From an uncultured Clostridia bacterium (GTDB lineage: Bacteria > Bacillota > Clostridia > TANB77 > CAG-508), in assembly GCA_934132805.1 (NCBI GenBank), contig CAKPAB010000040.1, forward strand, positions 1-11,595: DNA of 11,595 bases. Direction: 5' to 3'. The notes beneath the pieces are model-generated. The model saw only the letters and a list, made by a program, of their open reading frames with translations, was not told where the DNA came from and did not search any database. Both the position numbers and the translations under genes were made by a program. Each line of letters starts with the position of its first letter. Within the stretch, counting starts at the first letter, position 1. Below, in pieces: positions 1 to 6,159 of this stretch.

Positions 1-117
1 TTTATGTTAGATTTTCTTTTTGAACGTAATGAACAGGACGAAATCTCAAATATATACAATTACCCAAGGGGAAGGGGGGCCACACAAACAATAATTTTAT
101 TGGCTGTGAACAGTAAC
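1..117 (+). repeat. Dispersed 117-bp repeat, left copy (inverted relative to the right-edge copy)
   Basis: The reverse complement of 11476-11592 matches this stretch over 117 bp with six substitutions and no gaps. Its GC-rich core (GGGGAAGGGGGGCC, 68-81) stands out from the AT-rich surroundings. The outer boundary is not visible because the window starts here, so the true element may be longer. The end facing inward (AACAGTAAC, 109-117) lies 39 nt before the -35 box of the sortase operon. An ORF can be read across it from ATG at 4, but the right copy has a stop at codon 11 of that frame, so coding is unlikely. Identity of the repeat family is unknown to me. Confidence 0.9.
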
Positions 118-121
118 CCTC

Positions 122-138
122 TGTCGTTTTTTGTCGAA
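122..138 (+). promoter_or_regulatory. Possible tandem Spo0A boxes upstream of the sortase operon
   Basis: TGTCGAA at 132-138, inside the context TTTTTTGTCGAATTTT, matches the 0A-box consensus TGNCGAA. Exactly 10 bp upstream, at 122-128, is TGTCGTT, five of seven matches. Head-to-tail boxes with a 10-bp period are how Spo0A dimers are known to bind in Bacillus. The sites lie about 19 to 35 bp upstream of the -35 hexamer at 157. Binding is inferred from the motif only. No spo0A gene is in the window. Confidence 0.35.
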
Positions 139-156
139 TTTTGCGATGAAAAGTTC

Positions 157-185
157 TTTACAAATTGAAAAAAATGTAGTATTAT
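157..185 (+). promoter_or_regulatory. Sigma-A type promoter of the sortase/surface-protein operon
   Basis: A -35 box TTTACA (157-162) and a -10 box TATTAT (180-185) are separated by exactly 17 bp. Each hexamer has four or five matches to TTGACA/TATAAT. Expected transcription start is near 192, giving a leader of about 100 nt before the sortase start. Confidence 0.6.
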
Positions 186-232
186 AAATATGGTTTCAAT
201 CAAACAACACCAAAAGTGTTTTTTAATCAAAA

Positions 233-250
233 AATTTTTTCGAAAAAATT
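233..250. repeat. 18-bp perfect A/T palindrome in the sortase leader
   Basis: AATTTTTTCGAAAAAATT is a perfect palindrome centred on CG, within the predicted 5' leader. As RNA it could form a short A-U hairpin; as DNA it is a stiff A-tract/T-tract element. A weaker five-pair hairpin (AACAC/GTGTT, 206-220) followed by a T run lies just upstream. Function is unknown; given how A/T-rich the leader is, chance is possible. Confidence 0.4.
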
Positions 251-291
251 ATTCCAAAAAAAAATCAAAAAAAGGTTGGTGAAAAATATGA

Positions 292-918
292 ATGATTAGG
301 TACACCAAAAGATATGTTAATATCATTAGCTTAATTATAACAACATTAATTTTTATATCACTTTATAAAGTTACCCCTATATTAAATACAAAAAACTTTT
401 TCAATATATTTAAAAAAGATTTAGTGTTAGTAGAATTGAGTGCAAGTGATATTAATCAAGAAACCAAAGATAATAATCCACTTTTAAATAATGTTAAAAA
501 TCTGAATAATATTGATAATTCTGAAGAAAAAGAAATTAAAAATACCAATTGGAAAATATCAATTCCCAAAATTTCATTAGATGCAGAGATATCTGAAGGC
601 ACAAGTAAAAGTATAATGGATAAATTTGTTGGTCATTTTGAAGACACAGCAAAAACAAGTGGTAATGTAGGTCTTGCGGCACATAATAGAGGATATCCTG
701 TTAACTATTTTGCAAATATAAAAAAATTGGTTGAAGGTGATGAAATCATTTATACTTATCACGAATTCACAAAGACATATGTTGTTATAGATAATAAAAT
801 AATTACTGATATAGATTGGGAGCCCTTAGAAAACACTAATGAAAATGTATTAACTTTAATTACATGTGTTGAAAATGAACCAGAATACAGAAGATGCGTT
901 CAAGCCATTGAAAAATAA
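292..918 (+). CDS. Class D-like sortase (membrane-anchored transpeptidase)
   Basis: This is a 208-residue sortase, a cysteine transpeptidase that cleaves LPXTG-type signals between T and G. A short basic N-terminus leads into one membrane helix (about residues 9-28), giving a type II topology with the catalytic domain outside. A poorly conserved linker (45-85) follows, then the beta-barrel domain. The catalytic triad is readable: His131 in GLAAHNRG, Cys192 in TLITC, and Arg200 or Arg201 in EYRRC. The TLITC motif and compact length point to class D, though subclass is not certain. ATG at 292 is the first possible ordinary start because TGA precedes it in frame. A three-codon ORF (ATG at 288, stop 297-299) overlaps the start. 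The surface-protein gene follows 30 nt later and is the obvious candidate substrate. Confidence 0.9.
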   Translation: MIRYTKRYVNIISLIITTLIFISLYKVTPILNTKNFFNIFKKDLVLVELSASDINQETKDNNPLLNNVKNLNNIDNSEEKEIKNTNWKISIPKISLDAEISEGTSKSIMDKFVGHFEDTAKTSGNVGLAAHNRGYPVNYFANIKKLVEGDEIIYTYHEFTKTYVVIDNKIITDIDWEPLENTNENVLTLITCVENEPEYRRCVQAIEK

Positions 919-931
919 TTTTTAAATATAA

Positions 932-941
932 AAAAGGAGGG
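932..941 (+). promoter_or_regulatory. Strong ribosome binding site that fixes the ATT start at 949
   Basis: The sequence AAAAGGAGGG (932-941) is a near-perfect Shine-Dalgarno site. Seven nucleotides beyond it lies ATT (949-951), in frame with an open frame that encodes a signal peptide. No ATG, GTG or TTG occurs in that frame until GTG at 1759, which would cut out the signal peptide and the whole thioester domain. Confidence 0.8.
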
Positions 942-948
942 AATATTT

Positions 949-2223
949 ATTAAAAACACAAAGAAATTTTTATCTGTTATAATAAGTTTTTTAGTTCTAA
1001 ATTGCATTTTATTTTTTAATACTGTTAATGCTGTTGATATAAATTCTGCTAATATAGTTTCAGGTGGCTATTGTGGAAATCTGCTAATTTATAAGGGAAT
1101 TTATATAAAGACTTATTATGCATATTATACAAAAGATGGCGTTAATTATCCGGCATATTGTCTTGATAAAACAAAACATGGAGTTAATGATGATTTATCA
1201 TATTCTGTTTCTGTCAATTCTGCTGTTTCTGATGTTAAATTATGGAGGATTATTATAAATGGTTATCCATATAAAACTTTTGAGCAGTTAGGTTGTTACA
1301 ATAAGGAAGAGGCTTTTTCTGCTACAAAACAAGCTATATACTGTTATATACACGGTAATGACCCAAATGGTTATACTGGTATTGGTGAAGCTGGTAACAG
1401 AACTGTTCGTGCTATAAAACAGATTTTAGCAGATGCTGAAAATTGTACAGAAACTCAAATTTCTAATAATGTAAATATTGTAAAAGAGCAAGAACAATTT
1501 AATGTTGATGCAAATGAATCCAATTATGTTTCAAAAGTTTATTCAATAAAATGTGGAACTACAATTTCAAATTATCAAGTTCAGTTAAATGCTCTAACTG
1601 ATGCACTTCCTGAAGGTATAAAAATAACTGATATTAACAATAATCTTAAAACAGAATTTGGTCAAAATGAAAAATTCAAAATTTTAATTCCTATTAAAAA
1701 CCTTACTAAAGAAAGTAATTTTAATATACAGATTACTACAAAAATAAATACTAAACCTGTGTTGTATGGAACTGCTCCTGATGCATCATATCAAGATTAT
1801 GCTTTAACTGCTGCTACATATGAAGACGCAAAAGGAATTTCTGAAGATAAATTTTATAAAAATGAAACAAAAGTGAAAATAATTAAACAAGATGCAGATA
1901 CTAAAGAAAGATTAACAAATGTTGAGTTTAATATTTTAGATAGTAATAAAAATGTTATTTATGCTAATTTGAAAACTGATTTAAATGGTGAAATTGAAAT
2001 CACAAATTTAGTTCCAGGAAAATATTATATTCAAGAAATGAGTACTAAAGAGGGTTATATTCTTAATAATGAACAGTTTGAGTTGATTGTTGGTTTTAAT
2101 GAAGAACTTACAATTACTGTTGATAATTCGTTTAAAAAAGAAGAAGAAAAGCCTAAAATTACAAAAGCTGTTTCTTCTCATAAAGTGGAGAACATAAAAA
2201 AACTACCTGTTACAGGTATGTAA
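949..2223 (+). CDS. Secreted Cys-Gln thioester (TQXA) / SpaA-fold surface protein with terminal LPVTG, ATT start
   Basis: The open frame encodes 424 residues and is uninterrupted from 949. Residues 1-28 form a signal peptide (KNTKK, a hydrophobic core, then VNA before a likely cleavage at 28/29). Residues about 35-160 resemble the thioester adhesin domain (PF08341/TQXA): YCLDK with Cys71, and ATKQAIYC at 125-132. Residues about 165-300 are a beta-rich region I cannot name. Residues 308-398 look like a SpaA/Cna-B prealbumin fold with candidate isopeptide residues Lys313 and Glu363. The protein ends KKLPVTGM (residues 417-424), so a sortase motif is present but the usual hydrophobic helix and basic tail are absent, and none is readable in the other frames after the stop. 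It is probably cell-wall displayed or secreted and handled by the upstream sortase. The ATT start could be real or a mutated ATG. Confidence 0.82.
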   Translation: MKNTKKFLSVIISFLVLNCILFFNTVNAVDINSANIVSGGYCGNLLIYKGIYIKTYYAYYTKDGVNYPAYCLDKTKHGVNDDLSYSVSVNSAVSDVKLWRIIINGYPYKTFEQLGCYNKEEAFSATKQAIYCYIHGNDPNGYTGIGEAGNRTVRAIKQILADAENCTETQISNNVNIVKEQEQFNVDANESNYVSKVYSIKCGTTISNYQVQLNALTDALPEGIKITDINNNLKTEFGQNEKFKILIPIKNLTKESNFNIQITTKINTKPVLYGTAPDASYQDYALTAATYEDAKGISEDKFYKNETKVKIIKQDADTKERLTNVEFNILDSNKNVIYANLKTDLNGEIEITNLVPGKYYIQEMSTKEGYILNNEQFELIVGFNEELTITVDNSFKKEEEKPKITKAVSSHKVENIKKLPVTGM

Positions 2224-2282
2224 TATAATCTTTATATGTAAAAATATATTTAATAGTCATTGTATGTAAAAGTAAATTTTTT

Positions 2283-2317
2283 AAGCAAGCTGTTTTATAA
2301 GTTCAGCTTGCTTTTTA
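2283..2317 (+). terminator. Intrinsic terminator of the sortase/surface-protein operon
   Basis: AAGCAAGCTG (2283-2292) pairs perfectly with CAGCTTGCTT (2304-2313) around an 11-nt loop, and a T run follows (2312-2316). It lies 60 bp after the stop codon. The rest of 2224-2355, between the two convergent genes, shows only a weak AT-rich hairpin (2336-2355). Confidence 0.85.
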
Positions 2318-2355
2318 TAATTTTATATTAATCTTTTATCTATGCTAGTAGATAA

Positions 2356-3879
2356 TTATTTTTTTTCTTTTAAATCTAATTCAAAATAAAATTCTACTCC
2401 ATTTTCTAAGTTATGTACTCCATATTTATTATCATAATTTCCCATAATTGCTTTTACAAATGCTAGACCTATTCCTGTACCACCATCTTCTCTATGTCTA
2501 GATTCATCTGCTTTATAAAATCTATTCCATATTTTATTTAGATTTTCTTCTGATATTTTTTCTCCTGTATTAAATACTTTTATACATACTTTGCTTTCAT
2601 CTTTTTTTATTTCGTTTGATATTTTTATATATTTCTCGCCATACATTTCTTTTACATTTTTTATAGCATTTGTTAGATAATTTGTTAAAACTTGTTCAAT
2701 ATAAAAATCGTCTGCAAATACTTCAATTTCTTGACTGTTTTCAAATTTTATTTCTACTTGTTTTTCTTCTATCATTACATTTGTTTTTCTTACCACTTCT
2801 TTTTCAAGTTCTGTAATATTAAATTCTTTATTATTGAATTCCCTTTTTCCATATTCTAGTTTCATTAATTCTAGTAATTGTTTTACCAATTTATCCATTT
2901 TGTTTGTTTCATCTAAAATTACTTCTGCATAAAATTTTCTACTTTCTTCGTCACTGTTTACATTTTCTAACAATCCTTCACTATAGCCTTGTATTAGTGC
3001 TATTGGTGTTTTTAGCTCATGTGATACATCTGATATGAATGTTTTTCTCATTTCGTCTATTTTTGATTTTTCTTCTATGTCTCTTTCTAATTCGTTGTTA
3101 CTGTTTCTTAGTTGCTTTATTGTTCTTTCTAGTTTGTCTGACATAATATTTATGCTTTTTCCTAAGTTATTTATTTCATCTTTTGCATTTGTTACTTGAT
3201 ACTTTTGGCTAAAATCCAAGTTTGACATCTTTTTGGCTATGCTGTTTAGTTCCAGTATTGGCTCTGTAAATTTTTTAGATACTATTGTTACCATTATTGA
3301 TGCTATTAGTATTGTAAAACCTGCCATCATTAACAAGAAATTATTTGATATACTAACACTGTCTTGTATTGAGTTTAATGGTATACGAATATATAAAAAA
3401 TATCCATTTTCCATTTTTCCTGATAACATCATATATGATAGTCCGTTTTTTGAATCTCTTTGTTTTTTTATTGTGAAGTTGTCATTTGATTCTAGTTCTT
3501 TTCCATCATTTGCTTTGTCTAATATATCATTTATATTTCCTATTACTGTTGAAAAGTTTTTGTTTGTTGTATATAAGTTTATTCCATTGTTGTCTTTTAT
3601 TAAAATGTCAAAGTTGTTTTTTATTGATAATTTTTCTAATTCTGTTTGTATGTCATTGTCTTGTCCTGGTGTCTTGTAATAGTCATTTATTGATTCATAT
3701 ACTGATTTTAATGTTATTTGTTTTTTGTATAGATAAAATTGTTCTAATGCAAAATTGTTTACTAGTATCATGAATAATATTATTAATAATACTGTTGTGC
3801 TTAATGATAGAAATAGTTTTACTTTTACTGATGATAGTATGTCTTTTATTTTATTTAACTTCAAATTTATATCCCACAC
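2356..3879 (-). CDS. Membrane sensor histidine kinase
   Basis: This is the sensor partner of the response regulator encoded just upstream. Layout of 507 residues: TM1 about 21-43, an extracytoplasmic sensing region about 44-180, TM2 about 181-200, HAMP linker about 200-253, dimerisation/phosphoacceptor helix with SHELKTP (His287), then the ATPase domain with N-box Asn404 (YLTNAIKN), G1-like FNTGEK (436-441) and G2 DGGTGIGLA (465-473). It autophosphorylates on His287 and passes phosphate to the regulator. The start is uncertain: GTG at 3879 overlaps the regulator gene by 29 nt, while TTG at 3864 would overlap by 14 nt and shorten the protein by five residues; no in-frame ATG lies before TM1. 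The ligand is unknown, and the sensor region shows no motif I recognise. Confidence 0.93.
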   Translation of the reverse strand: MWDINLKLNKIKDILSSVKVKLFLSLSTTVLLIILFMILVNNFALEQFYLYKKQITLKSVYESINDYYKTPGQDNDIQTELEKLSIKNNFDILIKDNNGINLYTTNKNFSTVIGNINDILDKANDGKELESNDNFTIKKQRDSKNGLSYMMLSGKMENGYFLYIRIPLNSIQDSVSISNNFLLMMAGFTILIASIMVTIVSKKFTEPILELNSIAKKMSNLDFSQKYQVTNAKDEINNLGKSINIMSDKLERTIKQLRNSNNELERDIEEKSKIDEMRKTFISDVSHELKTPIALIQGYSEGLLENVNSDEESRKFYAEVILDETNKMDKLVKQLLELMKLEYGKREFNNKEFNITELEKEVVRKTNVMIEEKQVEIKFENSQEIEVFADDFYIEQVLTNYLTNAIKNVKEMYGEKYIKISNEIKKDESKVCIKVFNTGEKISEENLNKIWNRFYKADESRHREDGGTGIGLAFVKAIMGNYDNKYGVHNLENGVEFYFELDLKEKK

Positions 3880-4525
3880 CTCTCATTGTTTTTATGTATT
3901 TTCCTCTTTTTCCCAATTTATGTCTGATTTTTTTTATATGGCTGTCTATTGTTCTTGAGTCTCCATAGTAGTCATAGTTCCATACATTATTTAAAATTTT
4001 GTCTCTTGATAATGCTATGTTTTCATTTTCTACTAGATATAATAATAGTTCATATTCTCTTAAGCTTAATTCTAATACTTTTCCATCAACTGTTACTGTT
4101 CTTCCTTCTTTATCAATTTCTATGCCTCCATAGTCTTTTACTTCTTTTGTATTTCCTTGTGTTCTTTTTAATATTGCTTCTACTCTTGCTACTAGTATTT
4201 TGGGACTGAATGGTTTTGATATGTATTCGTCTACTCCTAATTCAAAACCAAATAGTTCATCTTGTTCTTCTCCTCTTGCTGTTAACATTATTATTGGTAT
4301 TTGAGATGTTTGTCTTATTTGTCTTAGTACAGACCATCCGTCTAATTTTGGCATCATTACGTCTAATAGTATTAGGCTTATTTTTTCTGAGTTTTCTTCA
4401 AAAACTTGTAGTGCTTTTTCTCCATCTTCTGCTTCTAGTATGTCATATCCTTTTGCTGTTAAGAAATCTTTTATTAATTTTCTCATTCTTGATTCGTCAT
4501 CTACAATTAATATACAATTGTTCAT
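3851..4525 (-). CDS. OmpR/PhoB-family response regulator
   Basis: This 224-residue transcription factor has an N-terminal receiver domain (about 1-118): acidic pocket Asp9/Asp10, phosphoacceptor Asp55 in LILLDVMMP, switch Thr82 in MLTA, and Lys104 in SKPFSP. A winged-helix DNA-binding domain (about 130-224) ends in the family signature SRTIDSHIKKIRHKLG and RGVGYKF. The ribosome binding site is AAAAGGAGGAA at 4537-4547, 11 nt or so before ATG at 4525. It is transcribed first, and its end overlaps the kinase start, which indicates translational coupling and a single transcript. It lies divergent from the small membrane protein at 4733, whose promoter is only 9 bp from this one, so that gene is a plausible target. 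This is inference. Confidence 0.95.
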   Translation of the reverse strand: MNNCILIVDDESRMRKLIKDFLTAKGYDILEAEDGEKALQVFEENSEKISLILLDVMMPKLDGWSVLRQIRQTSQIPIIMLTARGEEQDELFGFELGVDEYISKPFSPKILVARVEAILKRTQGNTKEVKDYGGIEIDKEGRTVTVDGKVLELSLREYELLLYLVENENIALSRDKILNNVWNYDYYGDSRTIDSHIKKIRHKLGKRGKYIKTMRGVGYKFEVK

Positions 4526-4626
4526 GTTTTATTTTCTTCCTCCTTTTAATTTTATTTTATGTTAATTCTCTTTTTTTATTATTATACTTGTTTTTTGTGT
4601 TTTGTTTGTGTCTTTTGCTTGGTTTT

Positions 4627-4655
4627 ATTGTACTATACTGCTTTTAAAAAATCAA
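4627..4655 (-). promoter_or_regulatory. Promoter of the two-component operon
   Basis: On the minus strand, -35 TTGATT (4655-4650) and -10 TACAAT (4632-4627) are separated by 17 bp. It gives a leader of about 95 nt before the regulator start. Another TATAAT-like hexamer lies nearer the gene (about 4583-4588) but lacks a fitting -35. Confidence 0.55.
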
Positions 4656-4664
4656 TATCGTTTC

Positions 4665-4693
4665 TTGATTTTATTGCTCTATTGTATTATAAT
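4665..4693 (+). promoter_or_regulatory. Promoter of the small membrane protein
   Basis: -35 TTGATT (4665-4670), 17-bp spacer, perfect -10 TATAAT (4688-4693). It is back-to-back with the two-component promoter, with only 9 bp between the two -35 boxes, so one regulator bound in the gap could affect both. Confidence 0.65.
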
Positions 4694-4732
4694 TATTATG
4701 TAACAAGAATGTTTTTTTGAAAGGAGAGCCCT

Positions 4733-4945
4733 ATGGTAAAGTCTATTCTTTTTCTAGTATTTGGGGGGATTTGCCTTGTGCTTTTTTTTGTCTTGTCAAG
4801 TGTTGTTGAGCCACGGATAAAAAATGAGCCCAAAGGTGGTAAAAAAACAGATACTACAATAATATTTGCTATATTTTTTGTAGTATTAGCTGTAATATTG
4901 CTAATCCTTGGCATTGTATGCCTTGGTCTGTTTTATCCTAGTTAG
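4733..4945 (+). CDS. Small two-helix membrane protein, function unknown
   Basis: A 70-residue protein with a hydrophobic segment at about 4-23, a hydrophilic charged loop at about 26-41 (EPRIKNEPKGGKKTD), and a second hydrophobic segment at about 42-67. I do not recognise a family. It is well supported as a gene: the Shine-Dalgarno AAAGGAG lies 7 nt before ATG at 4733, a 17-bp-spaced promoter precedes it, and a strong terminator follows six nt after its stop, making it a monocistronic unit. Both helices are likely to be in the cytoplasmic membrane, with the positive loop probably inside. The divergent two-component operon suggests it might be a target or accessory of that system, but nothing in the protein shows this. 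Confidence 0.8.
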   Translation: MVKSILFLVFGGICLVLFFVLSSVVEPRIKNEPKGGKKTDTTIIFAIFFVVLAVILLILGIVCLGLFYPS

Positions 4946-4950
4946 CATCC

Positions 4951-4988
4951 AAAGAAGGCTTCCGTGTGGAAGCCTTCTTTAATTTTTT
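4951..4988 (+). terminator. Intrinsic terminator of the small membrane protein gene
   Basis: A perfect 13-bp stem, AAAGAAGGCTTCC (4951-4963) with GGAAGCCTTCTTT (4968-4980), and a GTGT tetraloop, followed by AATTTTTT. Its end overlaps the stop codon of the convergent mscS-like gene. On the minus strand it has only a short T run, so it would end that transcript less efficiently. Confidence 0.9.
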
Positions 4989-6052
4989 ACAAATACTGTT
5001 TTTGTATCATATGCTAGTTCTACATTTTCTTCTCTTAAAATTTGCATAATTTTAAAATTAATTTTTTCCTTTTCTTCTAAATAACTTGCATAATCTATTG
5101 AATTAGTATAACTACAAACCATTAGATTAATTCCGTTATCTGTTATATTATCAAACCTTACTATAATAGTCTCATCAATAACATCATCATGCTGTACTAG
5201 CATTTCCTTTATTCTTTTTTGGACTATTTGAACTTTTTCTAGAGGAGTATCTAAGTCTAAACATAAATTTACTTTATTCCTTCTCTTTTCCATTCTGCTC
5301 CAATTTATTATTGAATCATTTGCAATTACAGCATTTGGAATATTAACAACTGAATTTTCAAATGTTCTTACTCTTGTACTTCTAAATGTAATATCTTCTA
5401 CTGTTCCTTCATATTCTTCAACTTCTATCCAATCTCCTACTACAAATGGTTTGTCTAAGAATATCACTAGCCCTCCAAATAAATTTTTTGCTGTATCTTG
5501 TGCGGCAAGTGTAATTACAACACTTCCTATTCCTAGTCCTGCAACTAGTCCATTTAAGTTAAAGCCTAAGTCTGTTATTATCATAAACCCTGCAATTATA
5601 TATATAAGTCCTCTTATAGCTTTTAAAATAAATTTTAGCATTGAATCCTCAACTTCTGGATTCATTTTATTTTTTAATCTATTTACTACTCTATTATTTG
5701 TTGTTAAGCTATTTGCTATTCCATTTGCAGATAATATTATAATTGCTATTTTAAATAGTTGGTCTACCCAATTGTTTATCCACTCTCCTGTGTTTAATGG
5801 TTTTCTTATAAATAGTAATGCTAGATATAAACCTAATACAACATAAAATACTTTCAATGGTGTGTAAAACGCATTATTTTTTATTGATTTTTTATTTTTT
5901 GTTTTTGGTTTAAATATTCTTACTGTCATATATGCTAGACTTTTACTTAAACATCTGAATAAAATGTATATCAATATTGCTATTCCTATATCTATTATTT
6001 GAGTCATTTGTATTCCTTTTATTGTCTCTACAAAATTTCTTATGTTTTCCAT
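4979..6052 (-). CDS. MscS-family mechanosensitive ion channel
   Basis: This 357-residue protein is a small-conductance mechanosensitive channel subunit, which releases solutes under hypo-osmotic stress; family members are homoheptamers. Five hydrophobic segments are visible, at about 18-34, 64-83, 98-116, 145-160 and 166-190. The last is the Gly/Ala-rich pore helix GLVAGLGIGSVVITLAAQD (168-186), followed by the hallmark beta-domain entry NLFGGLVIFLDKPFVVGDWI. The C-terminal part (about 195-357) is the cytoplasmic cage. E. coli MscS has three helices, so this is closer to the medium-size members. ATG at 6052 is preceded by AAAGGATG 8-10 nt upstream. A promoter-like sequence is embedded in the inverted repeat at 6077-6156; read-through from dnaG-rpoD is the alternative. 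Confidence 0.93.
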   Translation of the reverse strand: MENIRNFVETIKGIQMTQIIDIGIAILIYILFRCLSKSLAYMTVRIFKPKTKNKKSIKNNAFYTPLKVFYVVLGLYLALLFIRKPLNTGEWINNWVDQLFKIAIIILSANGIANSLTTNNRVVNRLKNKMNPEVEDSMLKFILKAIRGLIYIIAGFMIITDLGFNLNGLVAGLGIGSVVITLAAQDTAKNLFGGLVIFLDKPFVVGDWIEVEEYEGTVEDITFRSTRVRTFENSVVNIPNAVIANDSIINWSRMEKRRNKVNLCLDLDTPLEKVQIVQKRIKEMLVQHDDVIDETIIVRFDNITDNGINLMVCSYTNSIDYASYLEEKEKINFKIMQILREENVELAYDTKTVFVKN

Positions 6053-6076
6053 ATTTAATTCATCCTTTCTTGCCAG

Positions 6077-6156
6077 TTGTCATTAGGGACGCCCCTTTTT
6101 GACAAGTTTATAAGAAATATATTAAACTTGTCAAAAAGGGGCGTCCCTAATGACAA
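6077..6156. repeat. REP/MITE-like element: perfect 34-bp inverted repeat
   Basis: The left arm (6077-6110) and right arm (6123-6156) are perfect reverse complements around a 12-nt spacer. Each arm contains its own smaller hairpin: TTGTCA and TGACAA flanking GGGACGCCCC. This nested layout is typical of REP-like sequences mobilised by Y1 (RAYT/IS200-type) transposases; the assignment is from memory of the pattern, and no transposase is in the window. It ends 3 nt from the rpoD stop codon and 8 nt before the mscS ribosome binding site. Its GC-rich arms contrast with the AT-rich surroundings, which suggests insertion. Confidence 0.85.
6107..6134 (-). promoter_or_regulatory. Promoter-like sequence inside the inverted repeat, facing mscS
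   Basis: Minus strand: a consensus -35 TTGACA (6134-6129), 16-bp spacer, -10 TATAAA (6112-6107, five of six). The -35 lies in the right arm and the -10 at the inner end of the left arm, so the element itself supplies the promoter. A transcript would start near 6100 and run through the left arm into mscS. Activity is inferred from the motif. Confidence 0.45.
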
Positions 6157-6159
6157 ATT

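Noticed and set aside
57..116. Open frame on the outward strand of both repeat copies, ending LPLG/LPIG then stop
   Set aside because: The frame is open in both copies, but no start codon or ribosome site is found in the flanking unique sequence and the upstream codons differ completely. Short shared frames are expected from 95% identical DNA.
4..168. 54-codon ORF reading through the left repeat
   Set aside because: No ribosome binding site is visible because the window starts there, and the equivalent frame in the right copy is stopped at codon 11, so the repeat is not conserved as coding sequence in this direction.
1759..2223. Independent 154-residue SpaA-domain gene starting at GTG 1759
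   Set aside because: No ribosome binding site precedes 1759, the frame is open far upstream with signal-peptide and thioester sequence, and a strong ribosome site sits before 949. It is the C-terminal third of the longer gene.
2336..2370. Second terminator between the convergent genes (TTATCTA/TAGATAA hairpin plus T run)
   Set aside because: The seven-pair stem has only one G-C pair and its T run lies in the coding end of the kinase gene. Too weak to call beside the clear terminator at 2283.
3949..4647. Long Leu/Phe-rich open frames opposite the response regulator, and similar ones opposite rpoD and dnaG
   Set aside because: They are antisense shadows of strongly supported genes in AT-rich DNA, with biased Leu/Phe composition, no ribosome sites and no domain logic.
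6077..6156. CRISPR-like or terminator role for the 34-bp inverted repeat
   Set aside because: There is only one unit with inverted, not direct, copies and no spacers. As a terminator for rpoD it lacks a T run after the full hairpin.
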